64,000 nucleotides of DNA from Leptolyngbya boryana PCC 6306 (lineage in GTDB: Bacteria > Cyanobacteriota > Cyanobacteriia > Leptolyngbyales > Leptolyngbyaceae). Of this stretch, positions 1-8,199 are shown in pieces. The stretch lies in contig NZ_KB731324.1 in assembly GCF_000353285.1 (NCBI RefSeq), positions 2,250,577 to 2,314,576 of the forward strand, read 5' to 3'. The stretch's first letter is position 1, and every line of letters starts with the position of its first letter. Under the pieces are notes generated by a model. The model was not told the DNA's origin. It searched no databases and saw only the letters and a program-made list of their open reading frames with translations. The position numbers and the translations under genes are program-made.

Positions 1-240
1 ATTGTGCTTCTTCGCTACACCCCAAAGGTCAGCGATCAAATCGAAGGAACCATCAGCGTTCCGCGACCAGCCCAAATCATACTCGCCATCGAGAACTGCA
101 ACGATGTCAGAACGAACCCGCTGACCGTTGTAGCCGCGAACATCAGCTTCGGTCTTAACCGAGATGCCCAAATCGCGCAGAGAAGACTTGAGGATTTCTG
201 CGTCGGTGATCTTGGTGCGAAGAGTGCTAAAGTGAGACAT
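1..240 (-). CDS. ycf35: Ycf35 (DUF1257 family), 3' part missing
   Basis: Translating leftward from the ATG at 240-238 gives an open frame of 80 codons to the window edge, beginning MSHFSTLRTKITDAEILKSS and continuing with DLGISV and a YDLGW segment. I recognise this as Ycf35, a small protein of cyanobacteria and algal plastids whose biochemical role is not established. A good ribosome binding site (GGAGG) lies about 10 bases upstream of the ATG. The C-terminal part lies outside the window. It follows ycf46 on the same strand with a gap of about 170 bases; this pairing of Ycf genes suggests a shared context but does not prove an operon. Confidence 0.93.
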   Translation of the reverse strand, partial: MSHFSTLRTKITDAEILKSSLRDLGISVKTEADVRGYNGQRVRSDIVAVLDGEYDLGWSRNADGSFDLIADLWGVAKKHN

Positions 241-410
241 TTTAGGGTTTCCTCCGTGGAAAGTTGAAAACAACGACAACGTTTAGGTTTAGATGTTTTG
301 AGGCTTACATGCTCAAAAAATGGTTTGTGCATTCAAGCTTTCAAAACGGTGTTCAAACTGCTGGTACTAGCCCAGCCCTTCATCCTGTTGGGAAGACAGG
401 AGAAAGCCTT

Positions 411-1919
411 TTAGAACTCCAGTCGCTGATATTCAGCAACTGATGCTGCCGCAGGTCGCGCGCGCTGCCTAGCCCAATCCCGAAGGGCTGTTACCTGCTC
501 AGTCATAGTCTTGGACAACGGCATTGTGGCTCTTGATGCCGCAATGATGTCCAATTGAGTAAACTCTCGATCTTGAGCAAAAGCTTCATACATCGCTGCA
601 ACTAATGCTTGCTCAATTTCAGCTCCAGAAAATCCATCACAGACGCTTGCTAACTGGTCGAGATCGAAGCGTTCAATTTCTCGTCGGCGTTTTGCAAGGT
701 GGATTCTGAAAATTTCTTTCCGCTCTTCTGCATTCGGGAGATCAACAAAGAAGATCTCGTCGAATCGTCCTTTCCTTAAAAACTCGCCAGGTAAACGTTC
801 AACTCGGTTCGCAGTTGCCATCACAAACACTGGAGAAGTCTTCTCTTGCATCCAGGTCAGGAATGACCCGAAGATCCGGCTTGAAGTTCCACCGTCTGAA
901 TCGGCTGATCCGGATGTTCCAGCAAATGCTTTGTCCATTTCATCAATAAACAAGATCGCCGGAGAAATCGATTCAGCAGTCTTCAAAGCATTTCGCAGGT
1001 TCGCTTCTGATCGACCCACCATCGAGCCATCATACACACGTCCCATATCTAATCTCAGCAAGGGCAATCCCCACAATCGGGAAGTTGTCTTGGCAATGAG
1101 AGATTTTCCACACCCCGGAACGCCGAGAATCAACATTCCTTTCGGCTGGGGTAATCCATACTCTCTCGCTCGCTCAGTGAAGGCGTTCGATCGCTGTTTT
1201 AGCCAGTGCTTCAATTCGTCTAAGCCACCAACTGCCTCAAGCGTCTCATCTTCTTCCATGAACTCTAGGATGCCGTTCCGACGAATCAGCTGCTTCTTCT
1301 CAGAAAGAACAATATCAACTTCTTCTTCGGTCAAACGCCCGTTCGTAACCTGAGCCTTACGGTAAACTTTTTCTGCCTCATCTCGCGTCAACCCTAATGC
1401 TGCTTTTAACAACTTCTCGCGGGTTTCAGTCGTAATGCGGCGATTTCGGATCTGATCTAATTGAGTAGTGAGAACCTGATTCAACTCAGTCATCGTTGGA
1501 AGTGGGAAGTCCAGAACGATAACCTCTTTCTCTAGCTCAATCGGAACCGTTTGAACCGGAGACATTAAGACGATCGCTTTTTGCGTGCCTTTGAAAGATG
1601 CGATCGCATCGCGCAGCCATCGATTCACAGCGGGCGAATCAATAAACGGATGCAAGTCTTTGAAAACAAAGAGTCCAGGCTCTCGCTGGCGCATCACCCA
1701 CTCGATCGCGGCTTCGGGAGAAACCGTATTGTGCTGGGTCACACTGCGGGGCTGACCATACTCGACAATCCCGTGAGTCACCGTCCACAAATACAATCGC
1801 TTGGGGGGCTTGGTTTGGGCAAGCAGGGCAAGTGCTTGCTCTGCCCGTTCCTCTTCTGAGGTTACAAGATAAATTAGAGGATATTGAGCCTGTAATAGGA
1901 TGTTTAACTCTTCTTGCAT
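411..1919 (-). CDS. ycf46: Ycf46, AAA+ ATPase
   Basis: A 502-residue protein with a roughly 230-residue N-terminal domain and a C-terminal AAA+ module. Walker A is GVPGCGKS (about residues 266-273) and Walker B is ILFIDEMDKAF (about 322-332). It is followed by ATANR (sensor 1), the arginine-rich RKGRFDEIF segment (second region of homology) and the FSGAEIEQ helix (sensor 2). This architecture and length are those of the plastid/cyanobacterial Ycf46 family. The family is soluble, and work in cyanobacteria links it to inorganic carbon use; the substrate is unknown. The start is ATG at 1919. It lies between a small RHH-like gene upstream (65-base gap) and ycf35 downstream, all on the minus strand. 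Confidence 0.95.
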   Translation of the reverse strand: MQEELNILLQAQYPLIYLVTSEEERAEQALALLAQTKPPKRLYLWTVTHGIVEYGQPRSVTQHNTVSPEAAIEWVMRQREPGLFVFKDLHPFIDSPAVNRWLRDAIASFKGTQKAIVLMSPVQTVPIELEKEVIVLDFPLPTMTELNQVLTTQLDQIRNRRITTETREKLLKAALGLTRDEAEKVYRKAQVTNGRLTEEEVDIVLSEKKQLIRRNGILEFMEEDETLEAVGGLDELKHWLKQRSNAFTERAREYGLPQPKGMLILGVPGCGKSLIAKTTSRLWGLPLLRLDMGRVYDGSMVGRSEANLRNALKTAESISPAILFIDEMDKAFAGTSGSADSDGGTSSRIFGSFLTWMQEKTSPVFVMATANRVERLPGEFLRKGRFDEIFFVDLPNAEERKEIFRIHLAKRRREIERFDLDQLASVCDGFSGAEIEQALVAAMYEAFAQDREFTQLDIIAASRATMPLSKTMTEQVTALRDWARQRARPAAASVAEYQRLEF

Positions 1920-1984
1920 AACCGCGACCCACTAGAGTGTAAAGCGAACCTGTTCAGGCTGCGAACGCTACTGAGGATAAATCC

Positions 1985-2314
1985 TTAGCAGGGAACGACC
2001 ACCTTTTCCTCACTGGAAGATCCGATCGAAACGGTCGATAGCTCATCTTCGAGAATGATGTCTGAGTTTTGCCCTAAAGCGGTCAGTTCACCATTCTTTA
2101 AAACAACCGGAGTGGTACAACTGGGACAGTCATAAATCCGGTGAGTTTGTCCATGAGCTTCCTCTTGCTCAACTACCTCCGGGTATGTGAGGTAAAAGCT
2201 GAGTGCCCTCTCTGCGAGGACGGACATTGCCTCTGAACTCATTGCAGCTTGGATTTTTAGCTTGCGGTGAAGTTCGGGCGGAAGATACAACGTAACTTTC
2301 TGCTTGTCTTGCAT
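1985..2314 (-). CDS. Small ribbon-helix-helix-like protein upstream of ycf46
   Basis: 109 residues. The N-terminus reads KVTLYLPPELHRKLKIQAAM, then helices, which is the strand-helix-helix pattern of ribbon-helix-helix DNA-binding proteins (residues about 5-48). The middle has one CPSC motif (DCPSCTTPVV) and the last residue is Cys, so a partial metal site is possible but only one CXXC is present. Only 65 bases separate it from ycf46, so the two are probably co-transcribed. The ATG at 2314 is preceded by a GAAAG-like ribosome binding site. A regulator role is inferred from the fold only. Confidence 0.75.
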   Translation of the reverse strand: MQDKQKVTLYLPPELHRKLKIQAAMSSEAMSVLAERALSFYLTYPEVVEQEEAHGQTHRIYDCPSCTTPVVLKNGELTALGQNSDIILEDELSTVSIGSSSEEKVVVPC

Positions 2315-2369
2315 AGAACTTTCAGTCGTTTTACCCGGGTATGTGATTACGATATCTGCCTAATCTCAG

Positions 2370-2399
2370 GCTGTCAAGACAGTATGCCCGCATGACAGC
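2370..2399. promoter_or_regulatory. Inverted repeat in a divergent promoter region
   Basis: GCTGTCA (2370-2376) and TGACAGC (2393-2399) are perfect inverted arms separated by 16 bases. They lie in the 109-base gap between the divergent genes at 2314 (leftward) and 2424 (rightward). A dimeric repressor site is plausible, possibly for the RHH-like protein encoded next to it. This is inference from position and symmetry only. Confidence 0.35.
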
Positions 2400-2423
2400 A
2401 TTATTGTTACAATCATTTACATT

Positions 2424-2909
2424 ATGAAGCAAGGTTTGAGTTGGATTTTGATAAGTTTGATAGGTTTGACAGGGTGCAATGACTTGCCGTGGAGCGGTTC
2501 GCAGTCTCAGCAGGAGCGGCTTCCCGATCGCTGGCAGACCTATCGCAATGAACGCTATGGCTTTGAGTTTTTGCATCCAGAGGGATGGATTGATTCGATA
2601 CCGCCAGAGGCTCAAGATGGGATTGCCTTTAGTGATCCGAGAAATCCCGGTGTAGAGATTCGGGGCTGGGCGGAGTTAAAGCGATCGACCGATAAAAAAT
2701 CTCAGAATCCGAAGTCGAACTTTACAACTGATCAGGGGGTTCCTGCGCGTTTAGATATCGCGGTTGAGAATCAGTCGAGTGTGATGACGTTGACGATTCA
2801 TCAGAAGGATGTGGAATATCACTGGCGGGCGACGGCTCCGACTGTGCAGTTTGGCAATTACTATCGATTCTTTGACTTTATTGCCAAGCGATATCGCGTC
2901 TCACAGTGA
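2424..2909 (+). CDS. Predicted lipoprotein with a PsbP-like segment
   Basis: 161 residues starting with a short signal peptide and lipobox LTGC (lipidated Cys about residue 18). The mature part has RYGFEFLHPEGW (about 45-56), which resembles the opening strand of PsbP-fold proteins, and ends with a basic, aromatic stretch (YYRFFDFIAKRYRVSQ). A PsbP-like lipoprotein on the periplasmic or lumenal face is a reasonable guess, but the full fold cannot be confirmed by eye. It is followed after 108 bases by hisF on the same strand. I know of no specific function. Confidence 0.75.
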   Translation: MKQGLSWILISLIGLTGCNDLPWSGSQSQQERLPDRWQTYRNERYGFEFLHPEGWIDSIPPEAQDGIAFSDPRNPGVEIRGWAELKRSTDKKSQNPKSNFTTDQGVPARLDIAVENQSSVMTLTIHQKDVEYHWRATAPTVQFGNYYRFFDFIAKRYRVSQ

Positions 2910-3017
2910 TAGGATTCTGTTTTACAAATTTCTGTGCAGGTGGATGGATCTCCACTGAGATGTAGAGAAACGAAGATCGACACTTTTGTACAGAATCAAT
3001 TCAAGAGGAAATCGGGA

Positions 3018-3788
3018 ATGCTGGCGAAGCGAATTTTGCCTTGCTTGGACGTGAAAGCAGGGCGTGTAGTCAAAGGAGTCAATTTTGTTGATCTGAGAGA
3101 TGCAGGCGATCCGGTGGAACTTGCACAGGCTTATAACGAAGCGGGTGCGGATGAATTGGTGTTTCTTGATATCACCGCGACTCATGAAGATCGCGACATT
3201 ATTTATGATGTGGTGTATCGCACAGCAGAACAAGTTTTTATTCCACTGACGGTTGGCGGTGGAATTCAGAATCTCGACACGATTAAGAAATTATTGAGAG
3301 CCGGAGCCGATAAAGTCAGTATTAATTCGGCAGCCGTTCGAGATCCAGATTTGATTAATCGAGCCAGCGATCGCTTTGGAGTCCAATGCATTGTCGTTGC
3401 CATTGATGCGCGTCGTCGCCAAGATCCTGAAAATCCAGGTTGGGATGTTTACGTTCGAGGTGGACGGGAAAACACCGGAATTGATGCTGTCTCTTGGGCA
3501 AAAGAAATGGCACAGCGGGGTGCAGGAGAATTGCTGATCACCAGCATGGATGCGGATGGAACGCAAGCCGGATACGATTTGGATCTGACTTCAACGATCG
3601 CGTCTCAAGTCGAAATTCCTGTGATTGCCTCAGGAGGTGCAGGAAATTGTGAACATATTTATCAAGCTGTAACAGAAGGTAAAGCTGAGGCGGCTTTATT
3701 AGCGTCTTTGTTACATTACGGTCAGTTAAGCGTTCAACAAATAAAGACATACTTAAGCGATCGTGCAATCACCGTTCGAGCGACATAG
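3018..3788 (+). CDS. hisF: Imidazole glycerol phosphate synthase subunit HisF
   Basis: 256 residues from ATG 3018 ([20 protein letters not shown]), a TIM barrel that uses ammonia from HisH to make IGP and AICAR in histidine biosynthesis. Catalytic Asp residues are in the hallmark segments CLDVKAG (near residue 11) and [12 protein letters not shown] (near residue 130). Phosphate-binding loops LTVGGGIQ and ASGGAGN are intact. An earlier in-frame start near 2934 exists, but the conserved family start and an AAGAGGAA ribosome binding site favour 3018. No other his gene is adjacent, as is usual in cyanobacteria. Confidence 0.97.
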   Translation: MLAKRILPCLDVKAGRVVKGVNFVDLRDAGDPVELAQAYNEAGADELVFLDITATHEDRDIIYDVVYRTAEQVFIPLTVGGGIQNLDTIKKLLRAGADKVSINSAAVRDPDLINRASDRFGVQCIVVAIDARRRQDPENPGWDVYVRGGRENTGIDAVSWAKEMAQRGAGELLITSMDADGTQAGYDLDLTSTIASQVEIPVIASGGAGNCEHIYQAVTEGKAEAALLASLLHYGQLSVQQIKTYLSDRAITVRAT

Positions 3789-3927
3789 AATGACGAGACT
3801 CAGAGCGGACGAGCATTTTCAAAATCGACTGATAAGAATCTGCTACCACCAAGATTAGAAAAATGCGATTCAAATCGTGTTTCTACAGGGATGCTCTTTT
3901 CTGAGCATCTGTTACAATGTGTAAACT

Positions 3928-4248
3928 ATGGTGATAACAATCTTATTTATTGTCATTGCTCTTGTAGCTTGGGCATTGCACCTAATGCAAGAAGCGATCG
4001 AGCAGAAAGAGTTTTCCCTGATGCTGGCTGGCACATTGGTCGCAGTGGCAGCATCAGCACTGGTTGGTGTCTATTTTGTCATGGGCAATTACATGGGATA
4101 CGTGAGTCATCTCTCTCCCCGTGAGACTGCCTTGAATCAAGAAGCCTACGAGTCGGTTGCCCGCTATTTAGAAGAACAAGATCAGATGTACATGAGTGCT
4201 TCGGCATCTCGCTCAATTTCTCAGGCTGTGCGAAACATTTCGCCATAA
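3928..4248 (+). CDS. Small conserved cyanobacterial membrane protein
   Basis: 106 residues with two predicted transmembrane helices (about 2-20 and 30-52, the second rich in Ala/Val). A hydrophilic, helical C-terminus follows, containing SPRETALNQEAYESVARYLEEQ. No catalytic motif is visible. The start ATG at 3928 lies just after a TACAAT hexamer (3913-3918) that could be a -10 box, giving a very short leader. The gene ends 38 bases before a terminator hairpin that separates it from rca. Function unknown. Confidence 0.7.
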   Translation: MVITILFIVIALVAWALHLMQEAIEQKEFSLMLAGTLVAVAASALVGVYFVMGNYMGYVSHLSPRETALNQEAYESVARYLEEQDQMYMSASASRSISQAVRNISP

Positions 4249-4285
4249 ATTCGATTACGATAAACAAGTGTTATGAAATTTTGAC

Positions 4286-4316
4286 AAATGGGGTAAGTCG
4301 TCTTACGCCATTTTTT
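4286..4316 (+). terminator. Rho-independent terminator before rca
   Basis: Stem 4286-4297 pairs with 4302-4313 (12 bp, one mismatch) around a TCGT loop, and a T run reaches 4316. It ends the upstream membrane-protein transcript. It also argues against the upstream TTG as the rca start, since that frame would run through the hairpin. Confidence 0.75.
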
Positions 4317-4328
4317 AGTGGGATTTTT

Positions 4329-5564
4329 ATGAGTTATTACATCGCTCCCCGTTTCCTCGATAAGCTTGCGGTTCATATTACAAAGAACTATCTGGCGCTG
4401 CCGAATGTGAAAGCACCTCTAATTTTGGGCATTCACGGGCGCAAAGGTGAAGGAAAATCGTTCCAGTGCGATCTGGTGTTTGAGCGCATGGGACTTGAGG
4501 CAGTTTATATGTCAGCCGGGGAATTAGAAAGTCCTGATGCGGGCGATCCAGGACGGTTGATTCGGCTGAGATACCGAGAAGCAGGCGAATTGGTGAAAGT
4601 TCGCGGCAAAATGGCGGTTCTGCTAATTAATGATTTTGATGCGGGTGCGGGACGGGTTGATCAGTTCACGCAGTACACCGTCAATACGCAACTGGTGCAT
4701 GGAACGTTGATGAACATTGCGGATAATCCGACTAATGTTCAGCTTCCCGGCAGTTATGATGCCGAGCCGACGCAGCGGATTCCGATTATTTTGACCGGAA
4801 ATGATTTCTCGACGTTGTATGCGCCGCTGACCCGTGACGGACGGATGGATAAGTTTTTCTGGGAACCTGATCGTGACGATCGCGTTGGAATTGTCAGCGG
4901 AATTTTTGAAATCGATCAAGTTGCACAGCGCGATATTGAACAACTTGTCGATCACTTTCCAGATCAATCGATCGATTTCTTTGGTGCATTGCGATCGCGG
5001 CTTTATGATGAGCAAATTCGCAGATTGATTGATGATGTCGGACTCGATCGTATTTCTCAGCGAGTGGTCAATAGTACAGAAAAACCGCCAGAGTTCCGCC
5101 GACCAGATTTCAGTCTGCCTCACTTACTAGAAGTGGGAGCGGCAATGGTGCGCGAACAGAAACGATTACAAGAATTGCGTTTGGTTGAGGAATACAATCA
5201 AACGATTAAGAATCGAGGATTGGGCGAAATTAAAATGACTCCCGACCCTGAACCTGAACCCGCTCGTAGCTATAGCGGCAGGCCTTCGAGTACGCGGCTT
5301 ACTTCTGAAATTGTTGGAGAGGTGAATCGTATTTTGGGACAAGGACAGCGACTCGGCATTGAAGTCGTAGACGATCGCCGATTCAAAATGAATTCCTGGA
5401 GCTGTTATGGCATGTTTGAAGGAGATGGAGCAGCAGCAATTGCAGCGTTAGAGACTTGCTTGAATGAGCATCAGAAAGATTACATTCGATTAGTTGGAAT
5501 TCGCGATCGTCAAAGAGTGACTGAAACGATCGTGCATCGTCCTGCTTACAATCATGCAGGCTAG
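4329..5564 (+). CDS. rca: Rubisco activase with C-terminal RbcS-like (SSUL) domain
   Basis: 411 residues from ATG 4329 (MSYYIAPRFLDK). The AAA+ core has Walker A GRKGEGKS (about 37-44) and Walker B LLINDFDAGAG, followed by a LTGNDFSTLYAPL sensor region. A proline-rich linker (PDPEPEPARSYSG) leads into an RbcS-like domain of about 80 residues, with SWSCYGMFEGDGAAAI, ALETCLNEHQKDYIRL and IRDRQRV. In beta-cyanobacteria this domain recruits the activase to Rubisco and carboxysome condensates, while the AAA+ ring pulls inhibitory sugar phosphates off Rubisco. Two Cys residues sit at positions like the redox pair of CcmM SSUL modules. No rbcL/S genes are in the window. Confidence 0.95.
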   Translation: MSYYIAPRFLDKLAVHITKNYLALPNVKAPLILGIHGRKGEGKSFQCDLVFERMGLEAVYMSAGELESPDAGDPGRLIRLRYREAGELVKVRGKMAVLLINDFDAGAGRVDQFTQYTVNTQLVHGTLMNIADNPTNVQLPGSYDAEPTQRIPIILTGNDFSTLYAPLTRDGRMDKFFWEPDRDDRVGIVSGIFEIDQVAQRDIEQLVDHFPDQSIDFFGALRSRLYDEQIRRLIDDVGLDRISQRVVNSTEKPPEFRRPDFSLPHLLEVGAAMVREQKRLQELRLVEEYNQTIKNRGLGEIKMTPDPEPEPARSYSGRPSSTRLTSEIVGEVNRILGQGQRLGIEVVDDRRFKMNSWSCYGMFEGDGAAAIAALETCLNEHQKDYIRLVGIRDRQRVTETIVHRPAYNHAG

Positions 5565-5619
5565 GAATCTCAATGCTAAAGGAGTTTCATGCTCTGGCTA
5601 AGCAGCCATTTAATCATTC

Positions 5620-6075
5620 TCAATCTGGCAGATACTCAGAATTCAGTACTTGCTCAGGAAAATAAGGGCAATTCACGGGAAAAGTTTCTAACGGCAAACC
5701 CGTTTCGTCTGCTGCCTGCTCACGAGCATTCGCATAGCATTCCGCAAAAACCTCTTGAAAATAGGGAGTTAAGCTTGGTGAATCTTTCAAGTCATCGTTG
5801 ACTCGCCGACGATGTTCTCGAATACTGCCCCGCCAACTTCCACTTCGCAACTCTGGTTGATGTTGCCATTTCAGCAGGTGAAGCAGAATCACCACGAGAT
5901 TGCTTTTGAGGCTTTTCCGTTCCCGTCTCGACATATCTTCGATTTCTTCGATCAGGTTTTGCCAATCCACACAACTGTAGTTTTGAGATCGCAATTGCTC
6001 CACTGTCGTCTCAATCCATTGAACAAAATCGGCTTCATAAAGAGTTTTTTGACTGGCTTTCAGTTCAGTTGACAT
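5620..6075 (-). CDS. DUF29 family protein
   Basis: 151 residues with the DUF29 signature: LYEADFVQWIETTVEQLRSQ near the N-terminus, DWQNLIEEIEDMSRRERKSL, then LLHLLKWQHQPELRSGSW and LKDSPSLTPYF. DUF29 proteins are small, helical, and expanded in cyanobacteria, often near toxin-antitoxin or mobile loci; their function is not known. It is last of three leftward genes (2H phosphoesterase, hydrolase-like, DUF29), 30 bases after the hydrolase-like gene in genome order, but transcribed first: its start (6075) is upstream of nothing else in the trio, so it may instead be read through from 6106. The family assignment is firm; operon membership is inferred. Confidence 0.9.
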   Translation of the reverse strand: MSTELKASQKTLYEADFVQWIETTVEQLRSQNYSCVDWQNLIEEIEDMSRRERKSLKSNLVVILLHLLKWQHQPELRSGSWRGSIREHRRRVNDDLKDSPSLTPYFQEVFAECYANAREQAADETGLPLETFPVNCPYFPEQVLNSEYLPD

Positions 6076-6105
6076 CGCTATGCCTCATGATTTTTTGGTT
6101 TATTG

Positions 6106-6990
6106 TCACTCAGATCGTTCGGAGTGCGATCGCACAAACCCCGCAATACTATCCACAAATTCCTGAGTCGATTCATAGGGCAATACATTTCGACCGGGAA
6201 TGATGACACCTTCAGAATTCGGAAAATGTTCGAGGTAATCGGTTAAGCGATCTTCCACTTTCTCCCCTTTCCCTTCGCGGCTAATACTCGAAGCTTTATC
6301 TCCAAAAACTGCCAAAACAGGTTGCTGAATCTTTGTCATTCTGTCTGTGTAATCCTGCCGCCAAAAGCTCGATAAAAACGCAAACACCGCATGACGACTT
6401 TCTAAATCGTCTGATCCTTGTTTCAACGTCGATAGCCATTCAGAATCAACTTGAGTTTCATCCGCAAACAGTTGGCGAATCGAAAATCGTCTTAGGAATT
6501 CAGTGCGACGAGCATAGCGATAAAAGGCATTTCCAAACGGAGAATCGAACAGATTCCAGGCGATTCGATGGGAGGTTTCTGAAGTGTCTCGACTTAACAG
6601 CGACATTGCAGGAGAACCGCTCAGCACGATCGCTTTAACAAGATCCGGTTCGATATTGGCAAGCTCGATCGCGACTGGAGATAGCGCTCCTTGAGCAACC
6701 ACGATCGCAGGCGTTTTGATCACGGTTTGCAAAAAGAATTGCAGTTGACGTGCCCAATCGATCGGCGCATAAGCAATTCGCGGCATATCAGAGTCGCCAC
6801 AGCCGAGTAAATCAGGGTTGTAAATCGGATTCGGTCGCCAGGAATTGATGAATCGTTGCCAGAACTGACGCGAAAGACCAACCCCGATTGGATGAATTAA
6901 CAGCAGCGGAACACCCTGACCTTCGTGAAAGTCATAGGCGCATCGATACTGATTCCATTGATAAAACTGGGTTTTGTTAAGTTGCTTCAT
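6106..6990 (-). CDS. Alpha/beta hydrolase-fold protein lacking the nucleophile serine
   Basis: 294 residues with the alpha/beta hydrolase layout: PLLLIHPIGVGLSRQFW (oxyanion region), YNPDLLGCGDSDMP, and VLAVFGDKAS carrying the usual acid. At the nucleophile elbow the sequence is VVAQGALSPVAIELA where G-X-S-X-G is expected, so the catalytic Ser is absent. At the His position it reads IPGRNVLPYE without His. The fold is clear, but a classical triad is not present. It may be a binding protein or use another mechanism. It overlaps the upstream 2H phosphoesterase gene by four bases (ATGA), which indicates translational coupling. Confidence 0.85.
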   Translation of the reverse strand: MKQLNKTQFYQWNQYRCAYDFHEGQGVPLLLIHPIGVGLSRQFWQRFINSWRPNPIYNPDLLGCGDSDMPRIAYAPIDWARQLQFFLQTVIKTPAIVVAQGALSPVAIELANIEPDLVKAIVLSGSPAMSLLSRDTSETSHRIAWNLFDSPFGNAFYRYARRTEFLRRFSIRQLFADETQVDSEWLSTLKQGSDDLESRHAVFAFLSSFWRQDYTDRMTKIQQPVLAVFGDKASSISREGKGEKVEDRLTDYLEHFPNSEGVIIPGRNVLPYESTQEFVDSIAGFVRSHSERSE

Positions 6991-7544
6991 CTCTCCACTT
7001 TAAAGGGAAATTCAGCATGAATTTGCCAGCGTTGCCCATCGTGTTTAAGTAGTGTCAGATGAGTCGCGTCAAATTCAAAATGTAACGGTTGCGCTTTAAA
7101 TTCTTTCCAGGCAAGTTTAAAATTCTCTGGGGTTAGATCGCGAAATGCGACCGTCATATGGGGTGCATAGGGACGGGAGTTCTCTCTGGGATCACTAAGT
7201 TCGATTGAGGTTTCTAGGTGCTCAATCAACTTTTGATGGAGATTTAAGAGCGCATCAGAGCGATCGACATGAATAAAAATCACACGCGGTGGAAAAGCCC
7301 CGAAGCCATCTAGTGTAATAGAAATAGCAGGGTGTTTCGTCGTAAAAGTAGCAAGAGATTCAGTCAGTATATCTAAGCGCTGATGTCTCCATTTAAATGG
7401 GGGAAATAGCGTGATATGCGGAGGTGAGTTGAAAGCATGACGACTGTCATAGTACTGATCAAAATGGCATTTAACTTCGGTAGCATAGTTTTGAATTGCT
7501 TGTGGGGGTAGCAACGCAATGAAAAATAAGTGCTCTGCGTTCAT
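6987..7544 (-). CDS. 2H phosphoesterase / 2'-5' RNA ligase family protein
   Basis: 185 residues with the two HXT/S motifs that define the 2H superfamily: PPHITLFPPF (about 42-51) and APHMTVAF (about 128-135). The spacing fits LigT/2'-5' RNA ligase-like enzymes, which act on 2'-5' or cyclic phosphodiester bonds in RNA or nucleotides; the true substrate here is unknown. The start ATG at 7544 gives the family-typical FFIALLPP opening. It is the first gene of a leftward pair with the hydrolase-like gene, overlapping it by four bases. Confidence 0.88.
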   Translation of the reverse strand: MNAEHLFFIALLPPQAIQNYATEVKCHFDQYYDSRHAFNSPPHITLFPPFKWRHQRLDILTESLATFTTKHPAISITLDGFGAFPPRVIFIHVDRSDALLNLHQKLIEHLETSIELSDPRENSRPYAPHMTVAFRDLTPENFKLAWKEFKAQPLHFEFDATHLTLLKHDGQRWQIHAEFPFKVER

Positions 7545-7674
7545 AAGCTGCTCTACTTAGGAAAAAACTGACTCACGCCCCTTAAAGTCACGTAAAAACT
7601 TTACTCCACTGCTGTCGCGATCTTAAGCTACAGCATAGGTTCCCTTTGACAAAAATGATAGAGGAAAGCGGTCA

Positions 7675-7941
7675 ATGCCTTGGTTCGTCAAAATTGAAGA
7701 AGGAATTGTCGATAAAGCGACATTTGATCGGTACGTGCCAGCCCATAAAGCATTTGTAAAAGATTTGATTGCGAAGGGCTATGAGGCAAAGACCGGGTAT
7801 TGGGGTTGTTTTGGCGGTGGAATGTTGATGTTTAAGGCAAAATCGATGGATGAAGCCGAAAAAATCATTCTTGAAGATCCGCTGATTCGCAATCACTGTG
7901 TCCATTACAAGCTGTATGAATGGAAGGTGGTCGTGGAATAA
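7675..7941 (+). CDS. YciI-like protein
   Basis: 88 residues, a complete single-domain YciI/ferredoxin-like alpha-beta fold. It contains the conserved RYVPAHKAFVKDLIAKG segment with the family His, then GGGMLMFKAKSMDEAEKIILEDPL and the closing YKLYEWKVVVE strand. YciI-like proteins are small dimers with mostly unknown roles, some linked to degradation pathways. It stands alone between a divergent leftward gene and the SRP RNA. An AGAGGAAAG ribosome binding site precedes the ATG. Confidence 0.9.
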   Translation: MPWFVKIEEGIVDKATFDRYVPAHKAFVKDLIAKGYEAKTGYWGCFGGGMLMFKAKSMDEAEKIILEDPLIRNHCVHYKLYEWKVVVE

Positions 7942-7990
7942 CTTCAGAATTTGTCATCGGTCTGTCACAGAGAGTGCTATGCTAGTAAAT

Positions 7991-8084
7991 GACTCGGATC
8001 TATGCGATCGTAACGCCCAAACTTTGTCAGGACCGGAAGGTAGCAGCAATACGGGATGCTTATGGTAGGCGTAGTCTCCGGGTC
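7991..8084 (+). ncRNA. ffs: Signal recognition particle RNA (bacterial small SRP RNA)
   Basis: The apical SRP RNA signature GTCAGGACCGGAAGGTAGCA is present at about 8026-8045, with the GGAA tetraloop and the asymmetric internal loop that binds Ffh. The ends pair: GACTCGGA (7991-7998) with TCCGGGTC (8077-8084), closing a hairpin of about 94 nt, the normal size for the short bacterial form. A TATGCT box at 7978-7983 is well placed as a -10 element; no convincing -35 was found. The exact 5' and 3' ends are estimated from pairing. Confidence 0.93.
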
Positions 8085-8199
8085 ACCTTCGTTTTAAAGG
8101 GTCGGTTCTCTTCACCTCGACTCGTCGGATTTTTCACTCTGGGCAATCGGTAGAATTCTGCGTATCTTGGAGGTAACGAGTACCAGGAGCACGATTGTT

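Noticed and set aside
5589..5801. Rightward ORF overlapping the DUF29 gene
   Set aside because: It is a shadow of the DUF29 reading frame on the other strand; the composition is not protein-like.
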